64,000 nucleotides of DNA, taken from NCBI GenBank assembly GCA_019022495.1, contig JAFEKR010000039.1:422001-486000 (forward strand), read 5' to 3'. The number at the start of each line of letters is the position of its first letter. Within the stretch, counting starts at the first letter, position 1. The translations under genes were made by a program, and so were the position numbers. Origin of the DNA: Epichloe hybrida (taxonomy: Eukaryota > Ascomycota > Sordariomycetes > Hypocreales > Clavicipitaceae). The notes below the pieces were generated by a model. The model did not search any database. It was given only the letters and a program-made list of their open reading frames with translations, and was not told the DNA's origin. Positions 23,187-34,600 of this stretch are shown here, piece after piece.

Positions 23187-26100
23187 CTAGTCTTCAATCT
23201 CAGCCATCTTCTTCTTCTTCTTCTTGACAGTCTTCTTTCTCCCCGACAAAGCCAGCTCATCCGTCACGGTGCCATCTGCCGGGGATGTTTCCACAACGGA
23301 GGATGTATCCCCTATAGAAAGGACGATGCCGCCATCCGCGCCGGGTGTTTCTTCCGGAGCGGCCTGAGACTTCTTCTTCTTCTTCTTCTTCTTCTTCTCT
23401 TTCTTAGGCTTCACCTCCCCTTCTGCTTCTGCGCTGTCTGGAATCCCATCCGTCCTGTTTACCGTCTTGACCTTCTTCTTCTTCTTCTTCTCAATAACGG
23501 CGCCTTCTGCATCCACTCCTTGGGCAATTTGGATCCGTTCATTGGCACGCTGCATTTCGAGACGCAGTCTTTCTACCTCCTTCATTGCCTGCTGCATCTC
23601 GGCCTCTTCGCGCTGTTGCTGCTCATAGTCGAACCCGTTGGCGGGTGTGCCTTCGAGGCTGAATGACCCAATGTGGCTGGAGTCTACTTGCAGGAGAGAC
23701 TGCTTCAGTTTCCTGCTCCTCGCTTTTGCGTGCATGTCCGAGTTGTTCTCCGAGTCGTACTGACGAGTACTGCTGCCGCCGTCGCCGCTTTCAAGAGTCT
23801 CGTCGCTGGCAATGATTATTTTTTGTTTTGGCTTGGCTTGGGGCTTGGGTGTTGGCGCGGCAGGGCCGGCCAAGTTATCAAGATCAAGTTTCATGATTGG
23901 TATCGAGTCGATGTCGAGATCGGGCCCGTTGTTGCTTTGAAGAATGGTGTGAATCGGGGTGGAAGTTCGTGGTACATCGCTGCTGTGGGGAATGTAGAAC
24001 GGGTCGTCCTTGTTTCTTTCCAGTCGCTCTGCTTTGCGCCGCGCAATGATGTCTGCATCGAGGTAGCTTTCTTCGCTCGGTTGTTGTTGGTACGAGCCCA
24101 CCATCTCTTCGACTGGTCCGGCCAGTCTGCTGATGGCCGGCGCGGAGGACGAGATTGCGGTGGGAGCTGGTCGGTGATTATAGTACACTTCGAATTCATC
24201 TGATACATCGGTTTCGAGGGTGACAAGGTCTGCGGTAGAGAGGAGATGATTCAAGTTGGAATGAATGGCTTCGTCGAGGTCCAGGCCGTCAGGCATAGGC
24301 ACGTTGCGCTGTGCGCCTTGCGCAACCGAATTGAGTTCCCAACCCGTGAAGAGCGAGGGTATGGCCTGAGTTAAAAGCAGAGGAGGGTCTTGAGGGGCTT
24401 CATCTGTCGATGCAGGCTGCCCTGAAACAGCCTCTGCCGTGAGCTTCAGCAGCTCTACAAGCTCAACGGCCCGTTCTTGCACCTCAAGGTTCGGATGTAA
24501 AGCAAGCGGCTCTGCCACATGAAGAATACGGGCCATGAGTAGCGATATTCGAGACTTGCGTTCTGGCGTCCATGGCTGAGATTCGTCACCGGTGATGGAT
24601 GCGAAAATTTTGGCGACTGCAAGCATCGAAGTTGTGCAGACCTCCGTTCGGGCGGCGCGTGATACCAGCTGGAGCAGGATGTTCAAGGTGTCATCGGGGT
24701 CCTGCAGCAGAATCGCGTATTCGCCAAGAATCCACGTCACTGATTTGAGCGCTCCGGATGTCACTTTATGACTGCTAGGGGTATCTGCGTTCAGCTGTGC
24801 AACTATGTTATAGCCTGCTCGCACCGCTGTTGATCTCATGGCCCTGACTTTGACAGCGACGTTTCGTAGCTCGTCGCCTATTCTCTCCGATATGTCGGTC
24901 GACGGTCGTGAAGAAAGGGATGAAGTATCAAGCGAACCGAACTGTCGAGGAACTGGCGCCATGCGAACCAGCTGAGTCAACACGTCAATGTACCAATCAA
25001 AGTCCAGCACGTTTGCATAATTGTCCTTTGAACACATGAACAATATTCGTCCCACGACACCGAGTCTGTAATCTTCAGGGAGCGGTGGTGCCTGACCCTC
25101 GGTGTTTTTGGGCGCTGTAATGGCTGCTTGCGATTCTTCATCGGAGTCGGAGCTAGGTTCCAATGATGGCGTTCCTGAACGATTTCGGTTCTTGCTAGGT
25201 GCGGATAATTTGAGTTGTTTCATCAAGCGACTGACCACCGACACTAAATTATCCCCCGTCACCATTTCCTGAACCAGATCAAGAGCCTGTATGCGAATTG
25301 TGATGTCCGTGCTGTCAATGCACTCCAAGATGACATCTTCCTGTTGAGCTACAAGATGTGGATGAGTAACTACAATCTTGTTGAACGCCAGCAAGGCCAC
25401 ATATTTGACTGTTACCAGTATTAGCTAAGAGAATATCCAGCAGAGAGCGTCAATTGCACCGCTTAATACATACGATTGGGATCACCGTTAATCATCACCA
25501 TCCCTCGAAGCTTGTTGACACAGAGCGTCGCAATCTCATCCGTGTCAGTTGGGTCTTCTGTGCTTCCCAAAATACCGCCTTGAATGATGCCGTTTATGCA
25601 TTCATATAACAAGGACATTGCTGGTGTAGTAGCTATTATGTTCGTCAAAGGAGGCAACAATTTCCTTACGAGACGCGGTTCCAGGGGTGTCAAAGTCGCA
25701 AACTTGGCAGTTTAGTCAGTACTTAGTACTTGGCCTGTGCCGAATAGCTGTGACGTGCTGGTCGCGAATACATACCAGTTTTATGAGTTTGATGGCCATC
25801 CAGTTGTTGCCACCATCTACAAGTAGGTCGAACAACCGGGGTGCCAGAGGAAGAAAATCATGCGGCCGGCGCCATCCCAACTCACACACCACGTTCACAA
25901 TAGCTGCCGTCACGCTGGGATCCTCGTTAGGATCCATCAGACGTTCTTTGATCTTCGGCCATGCTGCTCTTAGAGCTTCCGGATACACGAGCGCCAAGCG
26001 GTATAGGGTGACCAATGTCTTTTTCCTTATGTTAGACTGGCTGTGTCCTAAACGCGGGAGGAGGTCGGCCAGAGTTGAAAGCGCCAAAGATGGCGTGATG

Positions 26101-26754
26101 ACGTGTGGGAGCGTCGCGATGGGAAGAGATATGACAATTGGAGTAGACGATCCGAGATCCTATAATCAAACAAAATAAGGAGTCAGTCCACCCGTCACAT
26201 GAATTATTGATGTATTGTATGATTATTGAACACGCATACCTTTTTCAACAAGTTCGTGGCCAACATGAGCACTTCCGTGTCTGGCCGGAAGCTCTGCACA
26301 GCACCCAAATATCCCACTCGCTTCTGGTGATATTTGGGAGACGACATGACCTCTAGCACATGGAACGAAGCCCAGGACATATCGTGACCCAACATCTCGA
26401 GATATACGAGCTTGAGGAGCGCGGTCGCCTTGACGTCTAAAACCGAGAAGAAATAGCACTGTTAGCACCTGGAAAGCTCCGTATGCAAAACAAGGGGAAA
26501 ACTCAAGTACTGATGCTCGAAGAATAGGAATCACACACCCATGTCCTGACTGCGGACTTCGGCGCGACATTCTTTCAAGCTCTTTTGGACGTATTCCTTC
26601 TCGTTTCCCTTGTGGTTCCGAAGTCCTCGAATGAGGTCGTAAAGCGACTTTTCGAACCTATTGAGCTCTTGTCAACTCAAAAACTCTGTGTTGCCGATCA
26701 TATTTGCCCGCATGAGCTCCCCTTTTCGAAGAGGCAGAGGTGTTCGTCGTACAT
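23187..26754 (-). CDS. APL5: AP-3 adaptor complex subunit delta
   Basis: Six exons in this model: 26754-26753, 26657-26539, 26436-26240, 26159-25776, 25702-25474 and 25408-23187; about 1050 residues. The N-terminal adaptin trunk is well conserved (FEKSLYDLIRGLRNHKGNEKEYVQ, HDMSWASFHVLEVMSS, KRVGYLGAVQSF, NVVCELGWRRP, NNWMAIKLIKLFATLTPLEPRL). The C-terminal third is a disordered hinge/ear region with lysine runs encoded by TTC repeats on the plus strand. AP-3 moves cargo from Golgi/endosome to the vacuole. No in-frame ATG precedes FEKSLYD in its exon; a TGA intervenes. The best solution splits the start codon AT|G across a 95-nt intron with a GTACGA donor. This first exon is inferred, while the rest of the model is firm. 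Confidence 0.92.
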
Positions 26755-27225
26755 TGTGCCAGCTCGATTTGCCCCGCGCGTGGGGCTGCTCCAGCTCTGT
26801 CCACGATGCGAGCCTCGATGGACACTGTCTGCTTCAAGCTATGATTAGAATGCAACGCAGGAGAGCCGTTCGGTTCATGATGCGTCGTGGTCGGTCCAGA
26901 ACTACTGTGGCAGGTCGGCGTGCACCGATAAATGCACGTGAGAATCCGGGCCGCCGGAGGGTAAGTCGTGGGACTTGACGAGTTGCGAGTAAGTCTCGTG
27001 AGGACGTTGGAGGGGACTTGAAGAAGGGTGGTGGATCTCAGTTCTCAGTTGCGCGATTGTGTTCGGGGCTGATTTGCATACAAAAATGGCCGACCCGGTA
27101 TTATTAGTGGCCCACAGCGATCAATAATTCCTGCCGTGCAACCTCTTCTCCCAAACCACCGTCTTAGCCTTCTACGACAAGAATTGACTTTCCCAACCAC
27201 GAAATCAGGAGGTACACACAAAACC
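26755..27225. promoter_or_regulatory. Divergent promoter, AP-3 delta / COQ10
   Basis: About 470 bp separate the two start codons. The COQ10 open frame continues upstream in frame to 27136, but the better initiation context is at 27226. Confidence 0.5.
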
Positions 27226-27855
27226 ATGCCTCTCCGAACCGCAACGCGTCCATTTCCACTCCGGTCCATACACCTCGCGCGCACCGCTTCGATCCCGCTT
27301 TCCCACCACCGCCCGTTCTTCAACCTCCCCGGCAGCCCAGCCAGCGACACTCAAACCATCACGGCCACCCGAACCCTCCCCTACGCCCAGCAGCCACTGT
27401 ACAAGCTCATTGCCGACGTAGACTCCTACTCAACCTTTGTTCCCTACTGCTCCCACTCCCGAGTGACCCAATGGTCCCAACCCGACGAGCAGGGTCGTGC
27501 CTGGCCGACATTGGCCGATTTACATGTGGGATGGGGTGGTTTCAACGAAGTCTTTACAAGCCGGCTGCGCTGCGTGCCAGAAGCATCAGTAGAGGCTGTC
27601 AGTGGTGATCCTGCTTCCGTCGAGGCCAAAGCTGCTTCGGCTGTCTTCAAAAGCCTGGTTACGCGGTGGCACTTGAAGCCCTTGTCGCAGGAGGCTCCCC
27701 CCTCAACAGAGGTCCATCTGACGATCAAATACCAGTTCGTTAATCCACTTTACGCGGCTGTCAGCGCAGCCGTTTCCGACAAAGTAGCAGGTCTCATGAT
27801 TGAAGCATTTGAGAAACGTGCTTCAGAAGAACTTGGCGGTACGCGGAAGTCATGA
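27226..27855 (+). CDS. COQ10: Coenzyme Q-binding protein Coq10, mitochondrial
   Basis: Single exon, 209 residues from the ATG at 27226. An ATG 90 nt upstream in the same frame (27136) would add 30 residues of low conservation. I prefer 27226 because it has an A at -3 (AAAACC-ATG) and is directly followed by a mitochondrial targeting sequence (MPLRTATRPFPLRSIHLART). The START/polyketide-cyclase-like domain spans about 43-200, with RTLPYAQQPLYKLIADVDSYSTFVPYC, a VTRWHLKP strand and the C-terminal FVNPLYAAVSAAVSDKVAGLMIEAFEKRA helix that closes the hydrophobic pocket. Coq10 binds ubiquinone in the inner membrane and is needed for efficient respiration and Q biosynthesis. Confidence 0.95.
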   Translation: MPLRTATRPFPLRSIHLARTASIPLSHHRPFFNLPGSPASDTQTITATRTLPYAQQPLYKLIADVDSYSTFVPYCSHSRVTQWSQPDEQGRAWPTLADLHVGWGGFNEVFTSRLRCVPEASVEAVSGDPASVEAKAASAVFKSLVTRWHLKPLSQEAPPSTEVHLTIKYQFVNPLYAAVSAAVSDKVAGLMIEAFEKRASEELGGTRKS

Positions 27856-28709
27856 AATCGTACGCAACTAACCCACGGTTTCTTCTTGCTGGCGTTTTGA
27901 AGACATGTGACCAGGTGCTATTTTATTGCCTTTTTTTTGGCGTCGGTAAGGTATAGAGAGGTGAAGTTAAAGTACAGCTACAAGGCCTTGCCGGCACCAA
28001 AGAGATAGATGATAAGTCTGTGCATTCGGGTCGGTGTTACAGCAGACCTCATCATCATGATCGGAGTGTGGAATGTAAATTCTTATGTACATATGCTCAC
28101 GTTTTTGAGCAATACTGAGACCAGAGAAAGCTGCTGTTGACCAAAATTATCATTTTTTAAAATATTTGCCCAAGGGGAGAGGTTCATGTACCTTTTCAAA
28201 AAAAAAAAAAAAAACCATCAAGTAAACCCAAACCGATATACCAAAAATAAGAAGAAATAGGGAAGATCTTGCTAAATGTATGCGCAAAGTTGAACGAAGA
28301 ATTACGCCCTCGGCTTCTCCCATAGCTGGCTTACCACTCGCCTTCCCCGTGTGCTCACGCCATTTCTATCCAGAACCGATTACCATCGTTTGCTGACCCA
28401 CCTACCAGGCGTGTTCGCCCTCTTTTATTATAATGAATTGGGAGTGTTGAATAAAGACAATAACCGCCAGAGTGCCGCAACCAAGGGGAAATCCGCGTTA
28501 CGTAAGAACAGTAGCGCCACGAACCACAAAAACATTCGCTATGGTATCTGAGGAAGGAAATCGTTGTCGTACATCGTCGTCATAAAGTATAGCACCGCCG
28601 AATTTTTGTTGCGTACTTGTCATTTCTTACTAAACCTGTTTTGGGAGAAAAGAAAAGAAATCAAAACGTTAGTGATTACGGTGTCGATGTTTGATTGGGG
28701 AGCAATTTC
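27856..28709. other. Convergent spacer, COQ10 / ULD protein
   Basis: Non-coding. It contains a 16-nt A-run at about 28198-28214 and AT-rich 3' UTR-like sequence on both sides. No gene is supported. Confidence 0.5.
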
Positions 28710-30778
28710 TCACTTCTTTTTAGCTGGTTTGCCTGCCAGGTAGCCGAGCATACCCGTGGGTTTTAGCTTATGCTTGGATGGCTTGGAGTGCCTGGGCTCT
28801 GGTCCAACGTTCACAATGTCGATATCGGGAGGCAGGTGCGGATTTGGTCGGCCAGCAAGTCCCGGCCAGCCTGGGGGCGGTATGGGGTGGGAATCAGCAG
28901 GGCCACCAGGTCGTCTCATACCTGAATGCATCATGCCGGGAATGTTTGGCATCCCAGGAATCTTGGCTGCAACAGGCGGTGACTTGTGTCTCGGCCACAT
29001 GGTCATTGTGATGCTCCAGTCCGGTTGAATGACCTTCTCCCAGACCGTTGGCAAAATAATTTCGCCATTGGGGCCAAGGAGATCATAGTGGCCTTGCTGC
29101 ACGTGCGGACCAAGAACATCGACTTGGGTGAAGGCTTGCTTGATGAGTTCTTCCATGCCCTGTCGAGTGGCAGAAGCGTCAGCTCAAGATATGTACCTCG
29201 CAACGGTCAGTGTCAATCAATATGTGTAAACTTACTTGCCATGTTGAGCATAAATGGAAGGGAAAACTGAATTTCCTTCCCACAGCGTCCTTGAATTTGA
29301 TCGGAGGCTTTTCTTTCTTCTTGGCTGCTGCCTCCAAGCTTGCCTTCGTTTCCTCCTGTATACGTTTCTTGAGCGCCTCTTGCTCTGCTTTGGCGGCTTC
29401 TGCAGCCGCTGCAGCCTTCTTGGCAGCCTCCTTCTCGTCTTCAATCTTCTTCAAGGTCTCGATCTCCGCCTGGCGCCTGGCATTTTCTTGCGCTAGCTTG
29501 AGCCTTTCAGCTTCCTCGGCAGCCTTCTTATCTGCGGCAGCCTTCGCCTCGGCCTCGGCCTTAATGGCAGCTTCAAGGCGTCTATGGGCGGCCTCTTCGG
29601 CTCTTATTCGGTCCTCTTCTTCCCTCTTTCTGCGAGCCTCAGCTGCCTTGATCTCGGCCTCAAACTTTAACCTTGCATTCTCTTCTGCTCTTTTCATAGC
29701 CTCGGCATGCTGCTTTTGTCTTTCCTCTTCAGCTTTGCGTTCAGCCTCAATGCGCTCTCTGGCGGCACGCTCGGCGTCAGCTCTAGCGCGCTGAATCTCC
29801 TTCTGGGCCTCCTCCTGCGCCTTCTTCATGTCATCCATTCGTCGTTGAAAAGCTTCTTCTGCTTCCTTTCGAATCTGTGCTTCACGCTCGCGCTGGTCCT
29901 CAGCGGCCTTGACTTTCTCCTCTTGAGCTTTGAACGCTGCAAGTTGTGCCTCGAGCTTGATTTTTTCCAAGTCCGGAGGAGGTTCCTTGACGACGGGAGT
30001 GGGCGGCTGCGCTGGAGCTTCTGTAGCTGGGGGCGGAGGAGGGGCGCCGAGATGAAATTGTTGAAGATGTGCAGGCAAACTGTACTGAGGTGCAGGGAAA
30101 TAGCTGGGCTGCTGGTAGGGCATCATGTCGTACATAGGTCTCGGTTCACCCCCGAAGTAGCTGGTGCCACTGGAGGTATTACTCATTGGCGTAAACGGAT
30201 TTGGCGCATAACCTCCGTACGGAACCATTTGGTTCCCGCCGGGATAACCCCCCATAAAGTGACCTTGTTGCTGTTGTTGATATCCTGGATGCTGGCCACG
30301 CCCGCCGTAGAATCCGCCGCGGGGAGCATGGGGAGGCGCATAGGCTTGGCCGTAATGGCCATATTCTTCGGAAGGATCCACGCTGGGCGGTGGAATCGGT
30401 GCGTGTGTAGGCACCGGAGGATAGTCTTGAGGTGGTGGCCGAGTTACTCGGTGACGGCGCGGCGCTCTCGAAGGGTGCCGGCGCGAGGGCTGTATGTCGT
30501 TGCTGACTGAAGCAGAATCAGATGGTTGGAGATCGTCGTCGTCCTCCTCCTCGTCGTCGGGTATTTCCTGCCAGTCGTCCTCTTCGGCTGCGGAGTAATC
30601 GGTCTCGTGACGAAAGGATTCTTGATCGCTATGGTAAGGAGTAGAGCGAGAACTCTCGCCACCACTGTGAAAGGTAATGGTTGTATGTCGTCTGACGAAC
30701 GTGGTCAGTTGTAAGCTGCTTGCTTCAAACGTGACGCATACACTGCACTGCAAGTATAGGCTAAGGCACTCACGGCAT
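28710..30778 (-). CDS. Coiled-coil protein with C-terminal ubiquitin-like domain (ULD type)
   Basis: Three coding exons: 30778-30774, 30691-29236 and 29159-28710; 636 residues. The first coding exon is only five nucleotides (ATGCC), then a GTGAGT donor; splicing gives MPRHTTITFHSGGE. Regions in order: an acidic segment (about 40-50), Pro/Tyr/Gly-rich low complexity (about 65-240), a long Glu/Lys/Ala/Arg coiled coil (about 255-455), and a conserved domain across the last intron (PPIKFKDAVGRKFSFPF to YDLLGPNGEIILPTVWEKVIQPDW). This last domain matches the fungal ubiquitin-like domain found in many multidomain proteins of unknown role. A Pro/Gly-rich basic tail ends KPAKKK. No enzymatic motif is visible. 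Function is unknown; it may act as a scaffold. Confidence 0.8.
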
Positions 30779-33700
30779 AGCAGACAAATGATATCAAGCA
30801 CGTTTGCCCTTCACTCGCGACAATCCAGTTCAAGATGGTCGGAGTCAAGGCGCTGGTTAATGGTGGTTTAATTGCTAGGACAATAAAATAGAAGAATAAT
30901 ACTGTCGGCAAGGGCGAGAAACCCGTGCGGTGAGGAATGCGTCGACGCTTGGGTTGGGGGAGGGACTGCTGACGCTAGATTACGGGGCGCTCTAGCAAGA
31001 ACGGTGGCAGCAGCAACGGAGCAAAGCTGGCAAAGTATGCTGAGGGTGACGGGTGACTGGCACCGATATGGCCCAACAGATGCCAAGTGCGACAGATGTG
31101 AGGGGTCGGTTGACTTAAGACGCCACGGGAGCGCGAGGGGTCGACTAGTGAAAATTGCGGGCAAGGCCTGAAAAGGAGGTTGTGAGAGTTGTGAGAGAGG
31201 GGGATAATGTACGGAGTATGATAATGGTAACGACGGGAAAGTGCCGCCCTGATGTGCATAGACAACAACAGACTACGTCCGTAGTGTGCCCAAGGGATAG
31301 GCCGGAGGGTTGGGGGGGGGTGGGGGCGACTGTTTGAGCTTGAGCTGTTGAAGCCTGAAAATGTTGTGTGCGCGCGCGAATACCACCACGCTTCCGTGCC
31401 TGAGAGTCTGGTATTCTGGACGGTTTTTACACTGGAAAGACTTACCCGAGTGGAGAAACCTCTTTGGGAGAGCCACAGGATCTCTGAAGAGGAGGGATAA
31501 ATCGGCTGTCAGAGGTTGCGATAGCCCAAGGTGCGATTCGGCAAAGTGGCTGCGAGCGGGTTGGAAAAGTTTATCAGGCTTGGATCAGCGGTGAGAGGCG
31601 GAATGTGAGATTGTTGCTAGCCAGGGGGCGGTGCAAGCAGGTCTGGGCCCAGGCAAACGTTTGAGGAGCCCAACAAGGCAGACAGAAAAGGTCGTCGTGC
31701 GAAGGAAGTGAGCTGGCTCGCAATAGCGAAGCGGGATCGAAGCGGGATCGAAGCGTGCGCAGCGCCAGTGGGAGACGATGACCAGGTTGATGGCGGGGCT
31801 AGCTGGTCAACAAATGAACATGTGCATATCAATCGTAGACTGGATTTGGCGCGCCCCTGAAATCCAATTGACGGCCGCACGGATAGATATATAGCTCTTC
31901 CAATTCTTCAAGAGCTACAATGAGCCGTTCATGAACATGTCTGGAATGTGTGGAAAAGAATGCGTTAGTACATAGCCATTCGATGGACAGGATCTGCCTA
32001 GATCTGTGACTGCGGTAGAAGACCAACAAGTGGTATCCCCCCTGCTCATTAACCCTGTTCGCCGGCCCTTCTGCAAGCGCTCCCAAAAAAAAAACCGGAG
32101 TTATCAAGTCCGCAACAAAGCCGAATTAGATGGAATCGACACAAAATAATAGACACAATTCTGAGAACTTGGTCACTTGCAACGGCCACTCCCAGGAAGC
32201 TCACAATGAACAGAGGAAACGAAATGAAGACGACTTGCATATTGCGCAATGAAGGTTGCCCGATCACGCGCAACAATCCTTGATCCTTGGAAAGTTGGAA
32301 AGAGTGATGCGGCGAGAATTGGAACCATCCAAGTGGCAGTGAGAGTCTAGTAGACTTGACATGTGCATGCATGCAACTTACCTTGTGAAAGTGCAATGAG
32401 ACGTCAAGACGCTGTATCCACAAAGCTCTGAATCTGTACCAATTCTTTTAGGGTTCTTTATTAGCTCGATAAATCCGTCTCGGTAGATGCATGTAAAAAA
32501 GGCCCCAAGCATCTAGACTTCTGGACGTCGTTGTGAGGCGTGGTGTTCTCCGTACCTCGGACCAAGCTGTGGGACAAGGGGCGGACTTTCAGATCGAAAG
32601 GCCTAATTCTAGCAGGCGGTCAAGAATCGATGTCTGGACCGAGGTTCGTCCTGGCTTGGAGCTCCTGGGCCCATCAGGTGGAAGGCTATGTGTCGCGGTG
32701 TTAAAGAACCGTGCCGTTGGTCTCGCAGGATGTGTTCGAGCAATGGTTGTTGGAGGTGCCGATATTGTCGCTTGCTGGTTGGTCACGACTCACAACGAAA
32801 GTGACTTCGTGTGCTAGCGCATGTACCAGCACAGCAGATGGAAGCCAAATACAAGAGCAGCAAAAGAGAATTTTGCCGGTTCCTGGGTTTGGCTTACTAA
32901 ATTGTATGTATCCACCACCCGTCAGCTTTGACAATGCCGACAAGCGAGAAACTACAGTATCTGAAGTTGAGGTCAAGGTAGAAAAGAAGAAATGTTCCCA
33001 AGCACCTTCCACCACTTCTTGTACCTCAGGTGGTCGGGCAGTCAATGACTCAATATTGACAAGAGCGGGCAGGAACGCAGGCAGCAAAGCCCCACCTTGG
33101 GAGCACTCCCCCTCCCGGGACTGATGGGCTGTTGTTAGTAAAGATGTTTTTTTTTTTTTGGCTTCTTCCCACCAGGGCTCAGGCACAGAGCGGGCCTCTT
33201 GCTTGAAATGCTTCGAGAAGGTCCTGGCCTTGACGAAAGCGATGTGCTCCACGGACGGAGGTTGTCACGGGGGGGGGAAAATAAGAAATGGTCCTGTTTT
33301 CTCTCCCTCTCGGGAAGGATGCAACATGGTAGAGACTCCGGGTATCAAGATGCTAGTTTGACGTCCGGTGCAGATCCCTCTGAGAGATGCGACAATCCTC
33401 GGAATCAGACAAATGAAGGCAGGGTAGAGGCAAAACTAGTTCCCGGGTGGGACAAGTAGTGGCTGGTCTGTTGTGATGCTTGAGGGCAGCGACAACAAAA
33501 CCGGGATCCGTGGTGTGAATGGTGTCCTCGGGCAAGAATTCTTCGATTTCAGCAACGGTGCTCAACTCGTGAAAATCGATGCTTTTCATGACATTACATC
33601 TCCCAGGACTTCTCGACGGGGACAAGAGCAGTGATGCTTAATATACTGGCGCCACCGAGGCCTACATGTGCTCTCGTCACCGTCAAGCATGTCATATTTT

Positions 33701-33839
33701 TCTCTCCGGAGCACGGAGCACTAATTTGATCTTTTGACACACGTGGCAACTGAGGCCTGTGTGCACCCTTTTTTGTCCGCCTCTTTGTTGGGCCATGCAT
33801 AGAGAGCATGGGTTCGATATCCTGCGAAACGACAAATTC
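30779..33839. other. Gene-poor region of about 3 kb
   Basis: No gene could be supported. The first several hundred bases probably hold the ULD gene promoter and include a TACGGAGTA motif (31210-31218). A G-run lies at 31312-31325 and a T-run at 33146-33158. Open frames of up to 183 codons (for example 32701-33252 minus, 32711-33124 plus) overlap each other in opposite directions and resemble no family I know. A short minus-strand frame at 33353-33625 has a protein-like stretch (FHELSTVAEIEEFLPED) that might be another relic. Confidence 0.4.
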
Positions 33840-34600
33840 GTACCGTGCGTCCATACACTGTACGGTGTGGTGGCTGAGGGAGCGTGTTTGGGAGATTTTC
33901 CATCCCCGTATTATCATGATTCGCTGTCGGCGGCAGCTTCAGCGATTCGCAGAGCCTTTCAAGTGCCACACAGAAACAAACGAGAGCGCCTTCATCGAAT
34001 TTCGTTCCCATTGGATGAAGGCACTGAAATGCGATATTGAAGATTGCATAGGCGAGGATGGACTTTACTTCAACATCGTCAATAATTTTGCACAATCATG
34101 AATCTACCCCAGTTCGTCTCTACGGCCTTGGCACATATACTCATCTAGTCTTTTGGCCCTCTGAGAAGAAGTCAATAGCTCTGTCGATGTCGGGATAAGC
34201 CCTTGATGAAGACTTGAACCGCCTCTGGTGGTTGGTGATCCAAGACATCTGTGGCGTACCCTCCTTACCATTTCAAGGAGCGTGAAGAACCTACTGCAAT
34301 AACCTTGATACCTGCGAGTTCTTCAAACTGAATTAAAAATAGGGCAGCACCGGTCGATCCGGCGTAGATGAAAATCGGAGTATCGTATCATGGCGGCTTC
34401 CATACTGAGCCATCTTGAATCGATCCGCTGCTCGGTCCTCAAGTTTCCATTTTTCCAGGTGCATGTATGCCGATCTGTACAACTTTGCCTGCATAATCTC
34501 ATCCAATCAAGGCTTCTCGGGGAGAGACGACATCAACGCGTCTGGCATCAGTGAATTCCAGAGCAATAGCAAAGATCCATCACAGTGCAAAAACTAGATG
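33840..34600 (-). pseudogene. Decayed medium-chain dehydrogenase/reductase (toxD/enoyl-reductase-like)
   Basis: Reading the minus strand, fragments of one MDR protein occur in the right order but in different frames and with stops. They are ALIG-stop-DYAGKVVQIG (normally GCDYAG), then PIFIYAGSTGAALFLIQFEELAGIKVIAV, the cofactor-binding segment. A TAA stop and degraded VLDHQPPEAVQ follow, then DDVEVKSILAYAIFNIAFQ and LCESLKLPP, and finally a VYGRTVRI C-terminus near 33845. This matches the zinc-independent trans-enoyl-reductase-like MDRs common in fungal secondary metabolism and detoxification. At least three premature stops and several frame changes make it a pseudogene. No partner biosynthetic genes are next to it. 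Confidence 0.75.

Noticed and set aside
32701..33252. Overlapping frames on both strands (183 and 137 codons)
   Set aside because: They overlap in opposite directions, show no family pattern, and neither has convincing promoter or splice context.
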